Part shown: in pieces, positions 27,526 through 37,253 of the stretch
How positions within the stretch are numbered: the stretch's first letter is position 1
Layout: each line of letters starts with the position of its first letter
Origin: an uncultured Thalassotalea sp.
Lineage (GTDB): Bacteria; Pseudomonadota; Gammaproteobacteria; Enterobacterales; Alteromonadaceae
Direction: 5' to 3'
DNA: 64,000 nucleotides
Assembly (NCBI GenBank): GCA_947492575.1
Contig: CANLNK010000010.1
Location: 1 to 64,000 of the forward strand
The notes under the pieces: generated by a model
The model's database searches: none
The model's input: the letters and a program-made list of their open reading frames with translations, nothing else
Told to the model about the DNA's origin: nothing
Made by a program: the position numbers and the translations under genes

Positions 27526-29628
27526 CTAGGCGTTTGAATATTGCTCTCGATTGCCTAGCCAGCGCAGAATAATTGCTTCTGCTTGCTCTGGGTGTTGCTT
27601 CCACAACTGATAAGCGTGTTGCTGAACTTCAGGGATAATGTCTTGATCGCGAACTAAGTCCGCTATCTTTAAGTCCGCGAGTCCTGTTTGCTTTGTCCCA
27701 AGTAATTCACCAGGTCCACGAATCTCTAAATCTTTCTGTGCAATGACAAAGCCGTCATTACTTTCGCGAAGCACGCCTAATCGCTTGGTCGCTGTTTTTG
27801 ATAGCGGCGATTTATACATCAGTACACAGTGAGAAGCGACAGAGCCTCGACCAACGCGGCCGCGTAATTGGTGAAGTTGTGCTAACCCTAGTCGCTCAGG
27901 GTTTTCTATCACCATCAAACTGGAGTTAGGTACATCAACACCAACTTCTATCACGGTTGTTGCTACTAACAAATGCAGCTCACCTTCTTTAAAGCTGTCC
28001 ATTACTGCTTGTTTTTCTGCAGGCTTCATTCGTCCATGGACAAGGCCGACCTTTAATTCAGGTAAACTTTCCTGTAGATAAGTAGCGGTATCTTCTGCTG
28101 CTTGGCATTGCAGTACTTCAGACTCTTCAATTAAGGTACATACCCAATAAGCTTGGCGATTGTCATTAAGGCACGACTCGCGAATTCGCTCGATAACATC
28201 ATCTCGACGAGTATCGGGGAGGGCAACTGTTTTGATCGGGGTTCTACCTGGCGGCAATTCATCGATAATCGAGGTATCCAAGTCAGCATAAGCGGTCATT
28301 GCTAAGGTTCTCGGAATAGGGGTTGCCGTCATGATGAGTTGATGTGGGTATTTGTTATCAAATGCACCTTTCTCGCGTAGCGCAAGGCGTTGATGGACAC
28401 CAAATCTGTGCTGCTCATCAATGATAATCAGCGCCAATTTATGAAACTGCACCTGATCTTGGAACAACGCATGTGTACCCACAGCCATTTGCACTGTGCC
28501 ATCGGCGATTTTTTCCAATGCTTGGTTACGGGCTTTACCTTTGGTTTTGCCGGCAAGCCAACCAACCGTAATGCCAAGTGGTTCAAACCAACGTTGAAAG
28601 TTAATAGCATGCTGCTCTGCCAGTATCTCAGTCGGCGCCATTAAGGCCACCTGATAGCCTTGTCCGATCGCGGTGATCGCTGATAGTGCTGCTACAAGTG
28701 TTTTTCCTGAGCCAACGTCCCCTTGCACTAAACGCATCATAGGCACAGGTTTGGCAAGATCTTGACGCACCTCTTCAACAACACGTGCTTGTGCACCCGT
28801 TGGACTAAAGGGTAAGGTGGATAAGAACTCGTCATTAAGCTTTTTGTCCACGCTGAGCGTCACCGCATCATGCTTATCTGCAGATTGCCTTAGCTTGAGC
28901 ATACTTAAATTATGCGCAAGTAATTCCTCTTTAATGAGTCTGAGCTGAGCAGGGTGTTTACCGTTTTCTATTTGCTCGGTAGACACATCAGGTGGTGGAC
29001 GATGAATTAATTGCAGCGCTTCGGCAAGCGTGTAGGGTTCATTTAAAAACTGCGGCGGTAAAAGCTCTTCAACACTGCCATAACGAAGTCGCTCTAGAGC
29101 TTGTTCACTGATGTTGCGCAGCGAAATTTGTCGCAAACCATCGGTTGTTGGATAAACGGGTGTTAAGGTTTCTTCAACTGGTGTCAGCTCTTGGTCTTTA
29201 TCCAGTTGCTTGTATTCAGGGTGAACAATTTGATAACTTCTCGGCCCGCGCTGTACTTCACCGTAGCAGCGAATTTCAGTACCTATGGCGAGCGCATTTT
29301 TTTGTGCGGCGGAGAAATGGAAGAAGCGCAAATCTATGCTGCCAGTACCGTCGTTAACGGTCACAACCAACATGCGTCTTCTGCCAAGGACTACTTGATT
29401 GTTAGTAATTTCACCGATGATATTGGTGTAGATACCAGGCATAAGATCACGAATAGCGGTTATGCGAGTGCGATCTTCATACCGTAAGGGCAAATGAAAC
29501 AGTAAATCCTGTACTGAATACAAGCCAAGCTTTTCAAATTTCTGCGCCATGGCAGGGCCAACGCCTTTCAAAGAGGCGATGGTTAACTGCGCTAAGTTAG
29601 TGAGTCCTTTCGCTGACGTCTGAGTCAT
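27526..29628 (-). CDS. recG: ATP-dependent DNA helicase RecG
   Basis: A 700-residue superfamily 2 helicase (E. coli 693). An N-terminal wedge/OB domain (about 60-160) binds branched DNA; motif I is GDVGSGKTLVAALS, motif II IIDEQHRFG, motif III TATPIPRTL, motif VI QLRGRVGRG. RecG remodels stalled forks and Holliday junctions. It lies 3 bp after trmH and probably belongs to the gmk-rpoZ-spoT-trmH-recG block common to gammaproteobacteria. Confidence 0.96.
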   Translation of the reverse strand: MTQTSAKGLTNLAQLTIASLKGVGPAMAQKFEKLGLYSVQDLLFHLPLRYEDRTRITAIRDLMPGIYTNIIGEITNNQVVLGRRRMLVVTVNDGTGSIDLRFFHFSAAQKNALAIGTEIRCYGEVQRGPRSYQIVHPEYKQLDKDQELTPVEETLTPVYPTTDGLRQISLRNISEQALERLRYGSVEELLPPQFLNEPYTLAEALQLIHRPPPDVSTEQIENGKHPAQLRLIKEELLAHNLSMLKLRQSADKHDAVTLSVDKKLNDEFLSTLPFSPTGAQARVVEEVRQDLAKPVPMMRLVQGDVGSGKTLVAALSAITAIGQGYQVALMAPTEILAEQHAINFQRWFEPLGITVGWLAGKTKGKARNQALEKIADGTVQMAVGTHALFQDQVQFHKLALIIIDEQHRFGVHQRLALREKGAFDNKYPHQLIMTATPIPRTLAMTAYADLDTSIIDELPPGRTPIKTVALPDTRRDDVIERIRESCLNDNRQAYWVCTLIEESEVLQCQAAEDTATYLQESLPELKVGLVHGRMKPAEKQAVMDSFKEGELHLLVATTVIEVGVDVPNSSLMVIENPERLGLAQLHQLRGRVGRGSVASHCVLMYKSPLSKTATKRLGVLRESNDGFVIAQKDLEIRGPGELLGTKQTGLADLKIADLVRDQDIIPEVQQHAYQLWKQHPEQAEAIILRWLGNREQYSNA

Positions 29629-29631
29629 GGC

Positions 29632-30342
29632 TTAGTCGTTGTCGAGCGCCGCCCAAGCTTCTTGCGTCATTTGCATTTGTTGCCACCACTCATCAGGTGC
29701 AACGATTTGGCCTTCTTCGTCGATTTTCGGATAAGGTAAGCCTTTAGCTTTACATGCGGTAGCGAAAATCGGGTGGCCACCCTCAAATAGCATACGCTGG
29801 CGAATATCTTCGCTAATCGTAGACTTGTTATACATGCCAGCCAGCTCGCGTTGGCGCTGCGCTTCGTACAATACAACGGCATTGGCGACTGAGACGTTCA
29901 ACGATTGCACCATTCCCACCATTGGAATGACAATATCTTGATCGGCAAGCTCTTTAGCAACATCTGATGCGCCAAACTTTTCTTGGCCAAGAATAACCGC
30001 CGTTGGCTTGGTGTAGTCAATTTCACGGAAATCGACCGCCGTATCAGAAAGGTTAGTAACCAATACCTGCATATCTTGACGTTTAAGTTCAGCAATCGCG
30101 TCAACAGTGCTTGTGTAGTTGTGAACATCAACCCAATTTTGACTGCCAGCAGCAATGCCGCCTGAAGCGCGCATTTGCTCATTTTTCCATACAGCATGAA
30201 CGGCACTCACACCAATAGCGTCACAGGTTCTTACTACTGCTGCTAAGTTGTGTGCTTTGTGCACACCTTCCATACAAACGGTTAAGTCTGGCTGGCGGTG
30301 ATTGAGCATGTTGTTGATTCGTTGGAGTCTTTCTGGCGTCAT
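29632..30342 (-). CDS. trmH: tRNA (guanosine(18)-2'-O)-methyltransferase TrmH (SpoU)
   Basis: A 236-residue SPOUT methyltransferase (E. coli 229). It methylates the 2'-O of G18 in the tRNA D loop using S-adenosylmethionine. SPOUT motif 1 HKAHNLAAVVRTCDAIGV, motif 2 AVILGQEKFGAS and motif 3 IPMVGMVQSLNVSVANAVVLYE form the knotted core. It directly precedes recG on the same transcript and follows ridA/spoT. Confidence 0.94.
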   Translation of the reverse strand: MTPERLQRINNMLNHRQPDLTVCMEGVHKAHNLAAVVRTCDAIGVSAVHAVWKNEQMRASGGIAAGSQNWVDVHNYTSTVDAIAELKRQDMQVLVTNLSDTAVDFREIDYTKPTAVILGQEKFGASDVAKELADQDIVIPMVGMVQSLNVSVANAVVLYEAQRQRELAGMYNKSTISEDIRQRMLFEGGHPIFATACKAKGLPYPKIDEEGQIVAPDEWWQQMQMTQEAWAALDND

Positions 30343-30447
30343 CTTTATTCGTTCTTCACATTAATACTGCGTTATATGTTAATTTTACCTCAATCACGTA
30401 CTCTTTGTACGTTCATAAGTGAAAATTAAAAAAAGCCTTGTCTATCC

Positions 30448-30505
30448 TTCGACAAGCTCAGGATGATTCTATTTATTCAGGTTGATTCATGGTGAGCCTG
30501 TCGAA
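30448..30505. repeat. Intergenic inverted repeat of the CTTCGACAAGCTCA type
   Basis: TTCGACAAGCTCA (30448-30460) and TGAGCCTGTCGAA (30493-30505) are inverted with one mismatch, separated by 32 bases. It lies in the 195-bp spacer between ridA and trmH. Sequences of this type recur between genes in many proteobacterial chromosomes, in the manner of REP-like palindromes; that is from memory and was not checked. Confidence 0.6.
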
Positions 30506-30537
30506 CCATTACTTTTCTAGAGTGGCTTTGAAACAAG

Positions 30538-30927
30538 TTAAGCGACGTTTGGAATTTCCATGATACCGTCAATTTCAATGTCTACACCTTTTGGAAGTGC
30601 AGATATTTGGATTGCAGCGCGAGCAGGGTATGGTTCTTTGAAGTACTTGCTCATAATCTCGTTAACCGTAGCGAAGTTCGCTAAGTCAGTCATAAATATG
30701 TTCACTTTCACCATGTCGTTAATTGAACCGCCTGCCGCTTCACATACCGCAACTAGGTTTTTAAATACTTGTTCTGTTTGCTCAGCAAAACCACCTTCAA
30801 CAACTTCCATTGTTTCTGGTACTAACGGGATCTGACCTGATAAGTAAACAGTATTAGTTACTTTAACCGCTTGGCTGTAGGTACCGATTGCGCTAGGGGC
30901 TTTGTCTGTTGATACAATTGTTTTCAT
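30538..30927 (-). CDS. ridA: RidA family 2-iminobutanoate/2-iminopropanoate deaminase
   Basis: A 129-residue YjgF/YER057c/UK114 protein of full length. It hydrolyses reactive enamines/imines made by PLP enzymes such as threonine dehydratase (IlvA, also in this window) to oxo acids and ammonia. Conserved substrate-site residues appear in [18 protein letters not shown], the Arg of [14 protein letters not shown] and the final Glu region (DIEIDGI). It follows spoT by 9 bp and is probably co-transcribed. Confidence 0.93.
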   Translation of the reverse strand: MKTIVSTDKAPSAIGTYSQAVKVTNTVYLSGQIPLVPETMEVVEGGFAEQTEQVFKNLVAVCEAAGGSINDMVKVNIFMTDLANFATVNEIMSKYFKEPYPARAAIQISALPKGVDIEIDGIMEIPNVA

Positions 30928-30936
30928 AGCTTTCCT

Positions 30937-33036
30937 TTATTTGTTTCTAATAACTTTTTGCACGTCGACCATGACTTTGATTTTGCGAATAATATCGGCA
31001 AGGTGAACACGGTCGCGACAGGTAATTTCCATGTCGATGGCATAAAGTCCGGTATCTTTTTCGCCAGAGTTGAGCGAGTGCACGTTTGATTCACATTTAG
31101 CGACGACATTTGTTAGTGCTGCTAATGCACCTTGATGGTTAACTATCTCAACTCTCAGTTTGGCGATAAATTCTTTATCAATATCGCTGTCCCATTTCAC
31201 TGGGAATAGCTTGCTGTCGTGTGCTTTAACATTACGACAACCAGATTGGTGAACGATCAGTCCTTTACCCGGGCTTAAGTAAGCAAGGATACTGTCACCA
31301 GGGATTGGACGGCAACATTTACTGTAAGTCACCAACATTCCTTCAGTACCCTTAATTGGCATCTTCTGTTTGTTGGTATGTGAGTCTTCACTATCGTCAG
31401 TAAACTCGTTAGTTAAGCGTCTTGCAATACCAATACTTAACGCATTACCTAGCCCAATATTGACCAGTAACTCATCAAATGTCGTATTACCTGTTTGCTC
31501 AACTACCTCATCGATTTTCTCTTGTGGGATATCGTCTAGTTTCGTTGAACCTAGTGCGTGGCTAAGTAGCCGTAAACCAAGCGCTTGAGATTCATTGCGC
31601 TCTTGTGAGCGCAGGTAGTTACGAATTTGCAGGCGTGCTTTAGCAGTAACAACAAAGTTTAGCCAAGTTGCATTTGGACGTGCCGCTGATGAAGTAATAA
31701 CCTCAATGGTTTGTCCTGAGTCGATTGGTTGGCTTAGCGGATAAGGCTTGCGATCAACTTTACAGCCAACACAAGAGTCACCGACATCAGTATGCACCGC
31801 GTAAGCGAAATCAACCGCTGTCGCGCCCATAGGTAATTCAATAATGCGACCATCTGGGGTGAATACGTAGATCTCTTCAGGGAATAAGTCTGATTTTACG
31901 TTCTCGATAAACTCGAACGAGCTACCTGCGCTTTGCTGGAGCTCTAAAATACTTTGCATCCAACGGCGCGCTTTCATTTGTGCGGTAGTACCGCTGTTGT
32001 CACCGTCTTGTTTATACAGCCAGTGTGCTGCAACCCCTTTATCAGCCATCTGATCCATATCTCGGGTACGGATTTGAATCTCAACAGGAATACCATGCGG
32101 ACCCACTAACGATGTATGCAACGACTGATAGCCGTTAGTTTTAGGAATCGCAATGTAGTCTTTAAAGCGGGTTTCAATTGGCTTGAATAAGTTGTGAACT
32201 GCACCAAGTGCTCGATAACAATCGTCAATCTTGTCAACAATGACTCGGAAGGCGTAGATGTCCATAACTTCATTGAACATCAGCTCTTTGTTAAGCATTT
32301 TGCGATAAATTGAGTAGAGGTGCTTTTCACGGCCTTTTACTTCGGCACGAATGCCCACTTCTTCGAGACGTTGTTCAATTTCACCGTGAATATTATTGAT
32401 GATTTCTTTACGGTTACCGCGCGCTTGTTTAACGGCAGAACGCAATGCCTTAGAGCGCATAGGGTAGAGGGCTTCAAAGCCTAATACTTCAAGTTCACTC
32501 TTGATGTCGTGAATACCCAAGCGATTAGCGATTGGTGCGTAAATCTCTAAGGTTTCTCTAGCAATTCTGCGTCGCTTTTCTGGGCGCAACGATTCGAGGG
32601 TTCGCATGTTGTGGGTGCGATCGGCAAGCTTGATTAAGATAACGCGAATGTCTTTGGTCATTGCCAAAATCATTTTGCGGAAGTTTTCCGCTTGCATCTC
32701 TTCTTTATTATCAAACTTTAGCTTGTCGAGTTTACTGACGCCTTCAACCAGTTCGGCGACTGTAGAGCCAAACTGCTCTGCAAGCTCATCTTTGGTTGTC
32801 TCAGTATCTTCAATGACATCGTGCAGTAGCGCCGCCATTAAGGTTTCATGGTCGAGATGCATTTTTGCTAAATTCAGGGCAACGGCAACAGGGTGCGTAA
32901 TATACGGGTCGCCACTTGAACGCATTTGTCCGTCATGAGCATCGCGAGCCACAATAAAGGCTTGCTTGAGCAAGTCGATTTGCACTTTTGATAAATAACT
33001 AGAGACAAATTCTTTTAAAGGTTCAAACAGATACAC
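30937..33036 (-). CDS. spoT: Bifunctional (p)ppGpp synthetase/hydrolase SpoT
   Basis: A 699-residue stringent-response enzyme (E. coli SpoT 702). The N-terminal HD hydrolase domain (about 25-150) retains HDVIEDT, so hydrolysis should be active. The synthetase domain (about 225-345: DIYAFRVIVD, PKTNGYQSLHTSL), TGS (about 385-445), helical/zinc-finger region with KCCRPIPGD, and C-terminal ACT domain follow. It sits between rpoZ and ridA-trmH-recG, the conserved neighbourhood of spoT rather than relA. Confidence 0.96.
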   Translation of the reverse strand: MYLFEPLKEFVSSYLSKVQIDLLKQAFIVARDAHDGQMRSSGDPYITHPVAVALNLAKMHLDHETLMAALLHDVIEDTETTKDELAEQFGSTVAELVEGVSKLDKLKFDNKEEMQAENFRKMILAMTKDIRVILIKLADRTHNMRTLESLRPEKRRRIARETLEIYAPIANRLGIHDIKSELEVLGFEALYPMRSKALRSAVKQARGNRKEIINNIHGEIEQRLEEVGIRAEVKGREKHLYSIYRKMLNKELMFNEVMDIYAFRVIVDKIDDCYRALGAVHNLFKPIETRFKDYIAIPKTNGYQSLHTSLVGPHGIPVEIQIRTRDMDQMADKGVAAHWLYKQDGDNSGTTAQMKARRWMQSILELQQSAGSSFEFIENVKSDLFPEEIYVFTPDGRIIELPMGATAVDFAYAVHTDVGDSCVGCKVDRKPYPLSQPIDSGQTIEVITSSAARPNATWLNFVVTAKARLQIRNYLRSQERNESQALGLRLLSHALGSTKLDDIPQEKIDEVVEQTGNTTFDELLVNIGLGNALSIGIARRLTNEFTDDSEDSHTNKQKMPIKGTEGMLVTYSKCCRPIPGDSILAYLSPGKGLIVHQSGCRNVKAHDSKLFPVKWDSDIDKEFIAKLRVEIVNHQGALAALTNVVAKCESNVHSLNSGEKDTGLYAIDMEITCRDRVHLADIIRKIKVMVDVQKVIRNK

Positions 33037-33163
33037 TTACCACTCCCAGAGTTAGAAGATATGATGATTACAGCGCTTAGCGGGAATAACCGTAGGATAC
33101 GATTTATACAAATCGAAATAAAGCGTTAATCGTGACGTTGCTAATGAAAAATAGTAGACATAA

Positions 33164-33199
33164 AAAAACGCGTGAACTTTATTAAGTTAACGCGTTTTT
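33164..33199 (-). terminator. Terminator between rpoZ and spoT
   Basis: Arms AAAAACGCGTGAACTT-type at 33164-33179 and 33184-33199 pair with a single G-A mismatch and TATT loop. A-rich and T-rich flanks on both sides make it a possible bidirectional terminator. On the minus strand it follows the rpoZ stop by about 19 bases, so spoT may need its own promoter or read-through. Confidence 0.8.
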
Positions 33200-33217
33200 C
33201 AGAGTATTGGCAGAGGA

Positions 33218-33496
33218 TTAACCTTGCTGGCCACCAACGATTGCAGCAACTGCCGCTAATTCAGCTGATTCTTGCTGAACTTGTTCGTGACGATCAGTTT
33301 CATCCATGATGTCTGAAGTGATTAGGTTTTTCTCAATTTCACGTAAAGCTAATACAGTTGGCTTGTCATTTTCTAGCTCAACTAAAGGATCTTTACCACC
33401 CGTGGCAATTTGACGAGCACGACGTGATGCAACTAACACCAAGTCAAAGCGGTTGCCGATTTTTTCTACTGCATCTTCAACAGTTACGCGAGCCAT
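33218..33496 (-). CDS. rpoZ: RNA polymerase omega subunit
   Basis: A 92-residue omega subunit (E. coli 91). The N-terminus [29 protein letters not shown] is diagnostic. Omega assists beta-prime folding and forms part of a ppGpp site on RNA polymerase, fitting its place beside spoT. I chose ATG 33496 with GGAG 8 bases upstream; the longer frame from 33511 adds five residues foreign to the family. Confidence 0.96.
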   Translation of the reverse strand: MARVTVEDAVEKIGNRFDLVLVASRRARQIATGGKDPLVELENDKPTVLALREIEKNLITSDIMDETDRHEQVQQESAELAAVAAIVGGQQG

Positions 33497-33646
33497 GTAG
33501 CTACTCCACAATGATTAAATTCAAAAAATAGTCGGTAATTATATACCCATGGTACTTCGAAGTACAAGAATTCAGCATCTAAAACTAATGTTCGATAGAT
33601 TAGTTGGCACTGACGCGGCTAATTCGACGCTTATTGGGTATCTTGA

Positions 33647-34273
33647 TCAATCATTAGCCAATAGATCGTTGAATAATGCTTGATGTTGTTTTACTTGCTG
33701 TGAACGTTTGAGTCGTTGATTGTTCACAACGGTTGTTAATTCGCTTAGCGCAGTGTCGAAATCATCATTAACGATGATGTAATCAAATTCTTGGTAGTGT
33801 GAACACTCCGATTGTGCTTGCGCCATGCGATCTGCAATTACTTCATCACTGTCTTGGCCACGACCGCGTAGGCGGTTCTCAAGCTCTGCACGTGATGGTG
33901 GCGCGATAAATATCGTCGTAACTTCTGGCTTTTTCATGCGTACTTGCTGTGCACCTTGCCAGTCGATATCTAGGAATACATCAATACCTTTTGCCAATTG
34001 TTCATCAATGGCAGTTGCTGATGTACCGTAATAATTGCCGAAAACTTCAGCGTGCTCGTAAAAAGTATCTGCGGCAATTTGTTGCTCAAACTCTTTTTTA
34101 CTCACGAAGTGATAGTGAACACCGTTTTCTTCACCAGGGCGCATGTCACGCGTTGTCGTTGAAACCGACACTTGCATAGGGCGAGCAGAGTCTTGTTTAA
34201 GTAACGCTGTGATCAAACTTGATTTACCAGCACCGCTTGGCGCTGAAAGAATAAATAAGTTACCGTCAACCAT
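33647..34273 (-). CDS. gmk: Guanylate kinase
   Basis: A 208-residue P-loop kinase (E. coli 207) that phosphorylates GMP to GDP. The P-loop is [12 protein letters not shown] near residues 9-20; the GMP-binding stretch [21 protein letters not shown] and the lid region [17 protein letters not shown] follow. It is the first gene of the gmk-rpoZ-spoT block, 150 bp before rpoZ. Confidence 0.96.
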   Translation of the reverse strand: MVDGNLFILSAPSGAGKSSLITALLKQDSARPMQVSVSTTTRDMRPGEENGVHYHFVSKKEFEQQIAADTFYEHAEVFGNYYGTSATAIDEQLAKGIDVFLDIDWQGAQQVRMKKPEVTTIFIAPPSRAELENRLRGRGQDSDEVIADRMAQAQSECSHYQEFDYIIVNDDFDTALSELTTVVNNQRLKRSQQVKQHQALFNDLLAND

Positions 34274-34489
34274 AGTGATTCCTGATGAAGTAAAACTGGG
34301 TAAATTTAATGGCGCGCACTATACCGTAAAAGCGAACTATTGTCTTTAGAGGGTGATGTTACTTTCATCTTCAAAGCCGAAATGAAAATGTTGTGCCGTT
34401 CAAATTATAGAATCGCCTGAACAAAGTCGTAGTGGCACTTGCTGGAATAGGTTATTATTTGTTCATGTTAGAGAAAGAGCAAGGCACGG

Positions 34490-35299
34490 ATGTCTTTTCA
34501 TTCAACTATTATTCCTGCAGCTAGCTTTGATAAGTTCGGCTTACGTATAGTGTTACCCTATCAACAGCTTAGCACATGGGTGCAATGCCTATGGGTTTTG
34601 CATAAATCTCCATCGTTCAATTGCCAATTAGAAGACAAACTCTATCCTGACGCGGGTTCTAGCTTGATGTTCATTTATGGAGATAATGAGTTTGCCGTGC
34701 GCTATTTTAATTACACGCAGGTTGTTAGCCATTGCTTAGACACATCACTCAACTATGTCAGTGTGCGATTTAACCCAGGTGCGGCTAGAGCATTATTGGG
34801 CATAAGTGCTTTAGAATGTGAAAATGAGGAGTTAGACCTCATCAACTCGCCTTCCTCAGTGCGCGATGAATTGTCTCAGCTTGCTGAGGCGATAGTGAAA
34901 CTGCCGATGGAGCAACAGTTGAATGCGGTGCAACATTGGCTTCTAAAACGCGTGATGAAGTCACCTAAAAGCTTTAGTAAATGGTCAAATATTATAACGC
35001 AAGCGTCAACTGGCTCATTAGCTCCAACTAAGCTGGCGGATAAATTTGGCTTTAGCCGGCGAACATTGGAGCGCCAAATTCGTAACCACACCGGTTGTTC
35101 GCCTCATCAATTATTTGAGTTTGGGCAAATTAATCTCGCTAGGCGGCAACTCATCCAAACTTCTGACAGCCTGAGCACGATAGCGCTCGATTGTGGTTAC
35201 TATGATCAGGCACACTTTACTAATGCTTTTCGTGATCACACGTGGGAAACACCTCTAAAATATCGAATGCGAAAATTGTCGCAAATTTCCAATCGTTAA
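34490..35299 (+). CDS. AraC-family transcription regulator
   Basis: A 269-residue regulator. The N-terminal half (about 10-150) resembles the DUF6597-type sensor fused to many AraC proteins (YPDAGSSLMFIYGD, VSVRFNPGAARALLGI). The C-terminal half has two helix-turn-helix units (LADKFGFSRRTLERQIRNHTGCSPHQL and LSTIALDCGYYDQAHFTNAFRDHTWETPLKYR). It starts a three-gene plus-strand cluster with an AhpD-like protein and a YrhK-like protein, which are the most likely targets. Confidence 0.88.
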   Translation: MSFHSTIIPAASFDKFGLRIVLPYQQLSTWVQCLWVLHKSPSFNCQLEDKLYPDAGSSLMFIYGDNEFAVRYFNYTQVVSHCLDTSLNYVSVRFNPGAARALLGISALECENEELDLINSPSSVRDELSQLAEAIVKLPMEQQLNAVQHWLLKRVMKSPKSFSKWSNIITQASTGSLAPTKLADKFGFSRRTLERQIRNHTGCSPHQLFEFGQINLARRQLIQTSDSLSTIALDCGYYDQAHFTNAFRDHTWETPLKYRMRKLSQISNR

Positions 35300-35346
35300 A
35301 TCTCGTCGCTTCTTAAAATGTCCTTAATTATTTTAAGGAGTGCACT

Positions 35347-35802
35347 ATGCAACAGAGAATTTCACAAGAACATTTATACAACAGCTGCCCTCGAGTCGTT
35401 ACCAACCTAATTGCATTGGGGAAAGTATCAGAAGAGAGTGGACTAACTCGTCAACTGCTTCACTTAGTTAAGCTGCGTGCATCGCAACTAAATCAATGCG
35501 GCTTTTGCCAACATATGCATTCGGCTGAAGCTAGAGCAGATGGAGAGCTACAATCTAGGTTAGATGTATTGCAAGCGTGGCGTGAATTGTCATGTTTTAC
35601 AGATAAAGAGCGAGCAGCGCTTGCTTGGACAGAAGCGCTGACACTGGTTGGTCAAAATATGATAGCCGATCATGTTTATCAAGAAGCAATTGAAGTCTTT
35701 GGTGAGCAGGGAATGTTAGAGTTAACCACCGTGATTCTCGAAATAAATAGCTGGAATAGAATCGCTGTCGGCTTTCGTTTTCAACCAGAAATTAATGAAT
35801 AG
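35347..35802 (+). CDS. Carboxymuconolactone decarboxylase / AhpD-like protein
   Basis: A 151-residue all-helical protein of the CMD/AhpD family. The redox motif CGFCQHMHS (near residues 56-64) is the CxxC-x3-H pattern of alkylhydroperoxidase AhpD-like members. The expected role is peroxide or thiol redox chemistry; the partner is unknown. ATG 35347 has AAGGAG 7 bases upstream. It lies 47 bp after the AraC-type regulator and 8 bp before a small membrane-protein gene. Confidence 0.88.
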   Translation: MQQRISQEHLYNSCPRVVTNLIALGKVSEESGLTRQLLHLVKLRASQLNQCGFCQHMHSAEARADGELQSRLDVLQAWRELSCFTDKERAALAWTEALTLVGQNMIADHVYQEAIEVFGEQGMLELTTVILEINSWNRIAVGFRFQPEINE

Positions 35803-35810
35803 GCAAGGCT

Positions 35811-35990
35811 ATGAAAACGTCATTGATAAGTCGCCTAAGCAAAAAACTATTAGGTGTATTAGCGAGTTTATCGTTTTTCGTCGGCAGTACTCTTTTCTTA
35901 CCTGCCTTGGCACAATATGCAACATTCGGCGTTTGGTTATTTATGACAGGTTCTGCGTTAATGTTAATTGATATTGTGCGACCACAATAA
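35811..35990 (+). CDS. Small YrhK-like membrane protein, 59 aa
   Basis: A 59-residue reading frame from ATG 35811 to TAA 35988-35990, with AAGG a few bases upstream. Two hydrophobic segments (LLGVLASLSFFVGSTLFLP and FGVWLFMTGSALMLIDIV) and the GVWLF-x2-GS-x-LMLID pattern resemble the YrhK domain. It starts 8 bp after the AhpD-like gene, so the two should be co-transcribed, and a terminator follows. Function unknown. Confidence 0.75.
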   Translation: MKTSLISRLSKKLLGVLASLSFFVGSTLFLPALAQYATFGVWLFMTGSALMLIDIVRPQ

Positions 35991-36022
35991 ATGCGGAAAC
36001 AGATTTAACAAAAACTTCGATA

Positions 36023-36050
36023 AAAAAGCCGAGCGAGAGCTCGGCTTTTT
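36023..36050. terminator. Bidirectional terminator between yrhK-like gene and aminotransferase
   Basis: A perfect 12-bp stem AAAAAGCCGAGC/GCTCGGCTTTTT closes a GAGA tetraloop, with A and T runs suitable for both convergent genes. Confidence 0.92.
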
Positions 36051-36065
36051 CACAATATCGTTCAG

Positions 36066-37253
36066 TTACAGAACTTTGGCAATTGACTGTGCTAAGTAGT
36101 CAACGTTGCTGTTTGCGATACCTGCAATGCTCATGCGGCTTGAGCCAACCATGTAGATGCTGTACTCATCTTGTAGCTGTTGTACCTGCTCTGGGGTAAT
36201 GCCCAAGAATGAGAACATACCTTTTTGACGAACAATGTGGCTAAAGTCGCGCGTCACGCCGTTTTCAATTAGCTTTTCAACGATAAGTTGACGGTTACCG
36301 TTAATGCGATCGCGCATTTCTTTTAACTCGCCGTACCATTGGTGACGTAATTCGTCTGAGTTTAAAATGGTTTCAACAATCGCTGCACCATGTGCTGGCG
36401 GCATTGAGTAAATACAACGCACAACAGATAACAATACAGAGTTTGCGATATCTGACGCGGCAGCAGATTTACCAATAATTGTTGTTGCACCAATACGCTC
36501 ACGGTATAAACCGAAGTTCTTAGAACATGAACTACATACGATCATTTCTTCAACGCTGTCAGCCATTAAGCGTAAGCCGTATGCATCTTCATCTAAACCA
36601 TCGCCGAAGCCTTGGTAGGCCATGTCGATAACAGGAAGGAAGCCCTTGTCTTTGGCTACTTCAGCAACTTGCTGCCATTGCTCTTGGCTTAAGTCCATAC
36701 CACTTGGGTTGTGACAACAAGCATGTAAAAGCACTGCATCGTCAGCACTCACTTCTTTAAGCGCCGCTAACATACCTTCAAAGTCTAACGTTTTGTTCTC
36801 GTAGTCGTAATAAGGGTATGTTTTAACGGTTAAGCCAGCTGCACTGAATAAGCCAGTGTGGTTAGCCCATGTTGGGTTACTCACCCAAATGGTTGTCCCC
36901 GCTTTACAAGAGCGAATGAATTCAGCGGCTACGCGTAATGCGCCAGTACCACCCGGTGTAGAAACAGTGCGAGCACGATTTTCAGATAATACTTTATGAT
37001 TACCGAAAATAAGCTTCGCCATCTCTTCGTTAAATAACGGCGAGCCAGTAGGGCCAATGTATACTTTGGTATCTTCGTTATCGTGACGGTACTTCTCTGC
37101 GTTCTTCACACAATCAAGAATTGCTGTATGACCAGCTTCATCTTTATAAACACCAACGCCCAAATCGATTTTCTGTGGATTTGCGTCTTCACGATATTTT
37201 GCCAATAACCCTAAAATTGGATCGGCTGGCAAAGCCTTTAAGCTACCAAACAT
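36066..37253 (-). CDS. tyrB: Aromatic/aspartate aminotransferase, class I
   Basis: A 395-residue PLP aminotransferase of the AspC/TyrB group (about 396-397 residues in E. coli). The N-terminus ADPILGLLAKYREDANPQKIDLGVGVYKDE, the cofactor lysine in SSCSKNFGLYRERIG and the arginine pair for the dicarboxylate substrate are present. It transfers amino groups between aromatic amino acids or aspartate and 2-oxoglutarate; sequence reading alone cannot separate TyrB from AspC, and TyrB-like is my preference. Start ATG 37253 has GGAG upstream; the 37304 frame start would add 17 residues. Confidence 0.87.
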   Translation of the reverse strand: MFGSLKALPADPILGLLAKYREDANPQKIDLGVGVYKDEAGHTAILDCVKNAEKYRHDNEDTKVYIGPTGSPLFNEEMAKLIFGNHKVLSENRARTVSTPGGTGALRVAAEFIRSCKAGTTIWVSNPTWANHTGLFSAAGLTVKTYPYYDYENKTLDFEGMLAALKEVSADDAVLLHACCHNPSGMDLSQEQWQQVAEVAKDKGFLPVIDMAYQGFGDGLDEDAYGLRLMADSVEEMIVCSSCSKNFGLYRERIGATTIIGKSAAASDIANSVLLSVVRCIYSMPPAHGAAIVETILNSDELRHQWYGELKEMRDRINGNRQLIVEKLIENGVTRDFSHIVRQKGMFSFLGITPEQVQQLQDEYSIYMVGSSRMSIAGIANSNVDYLAQSIAKVL

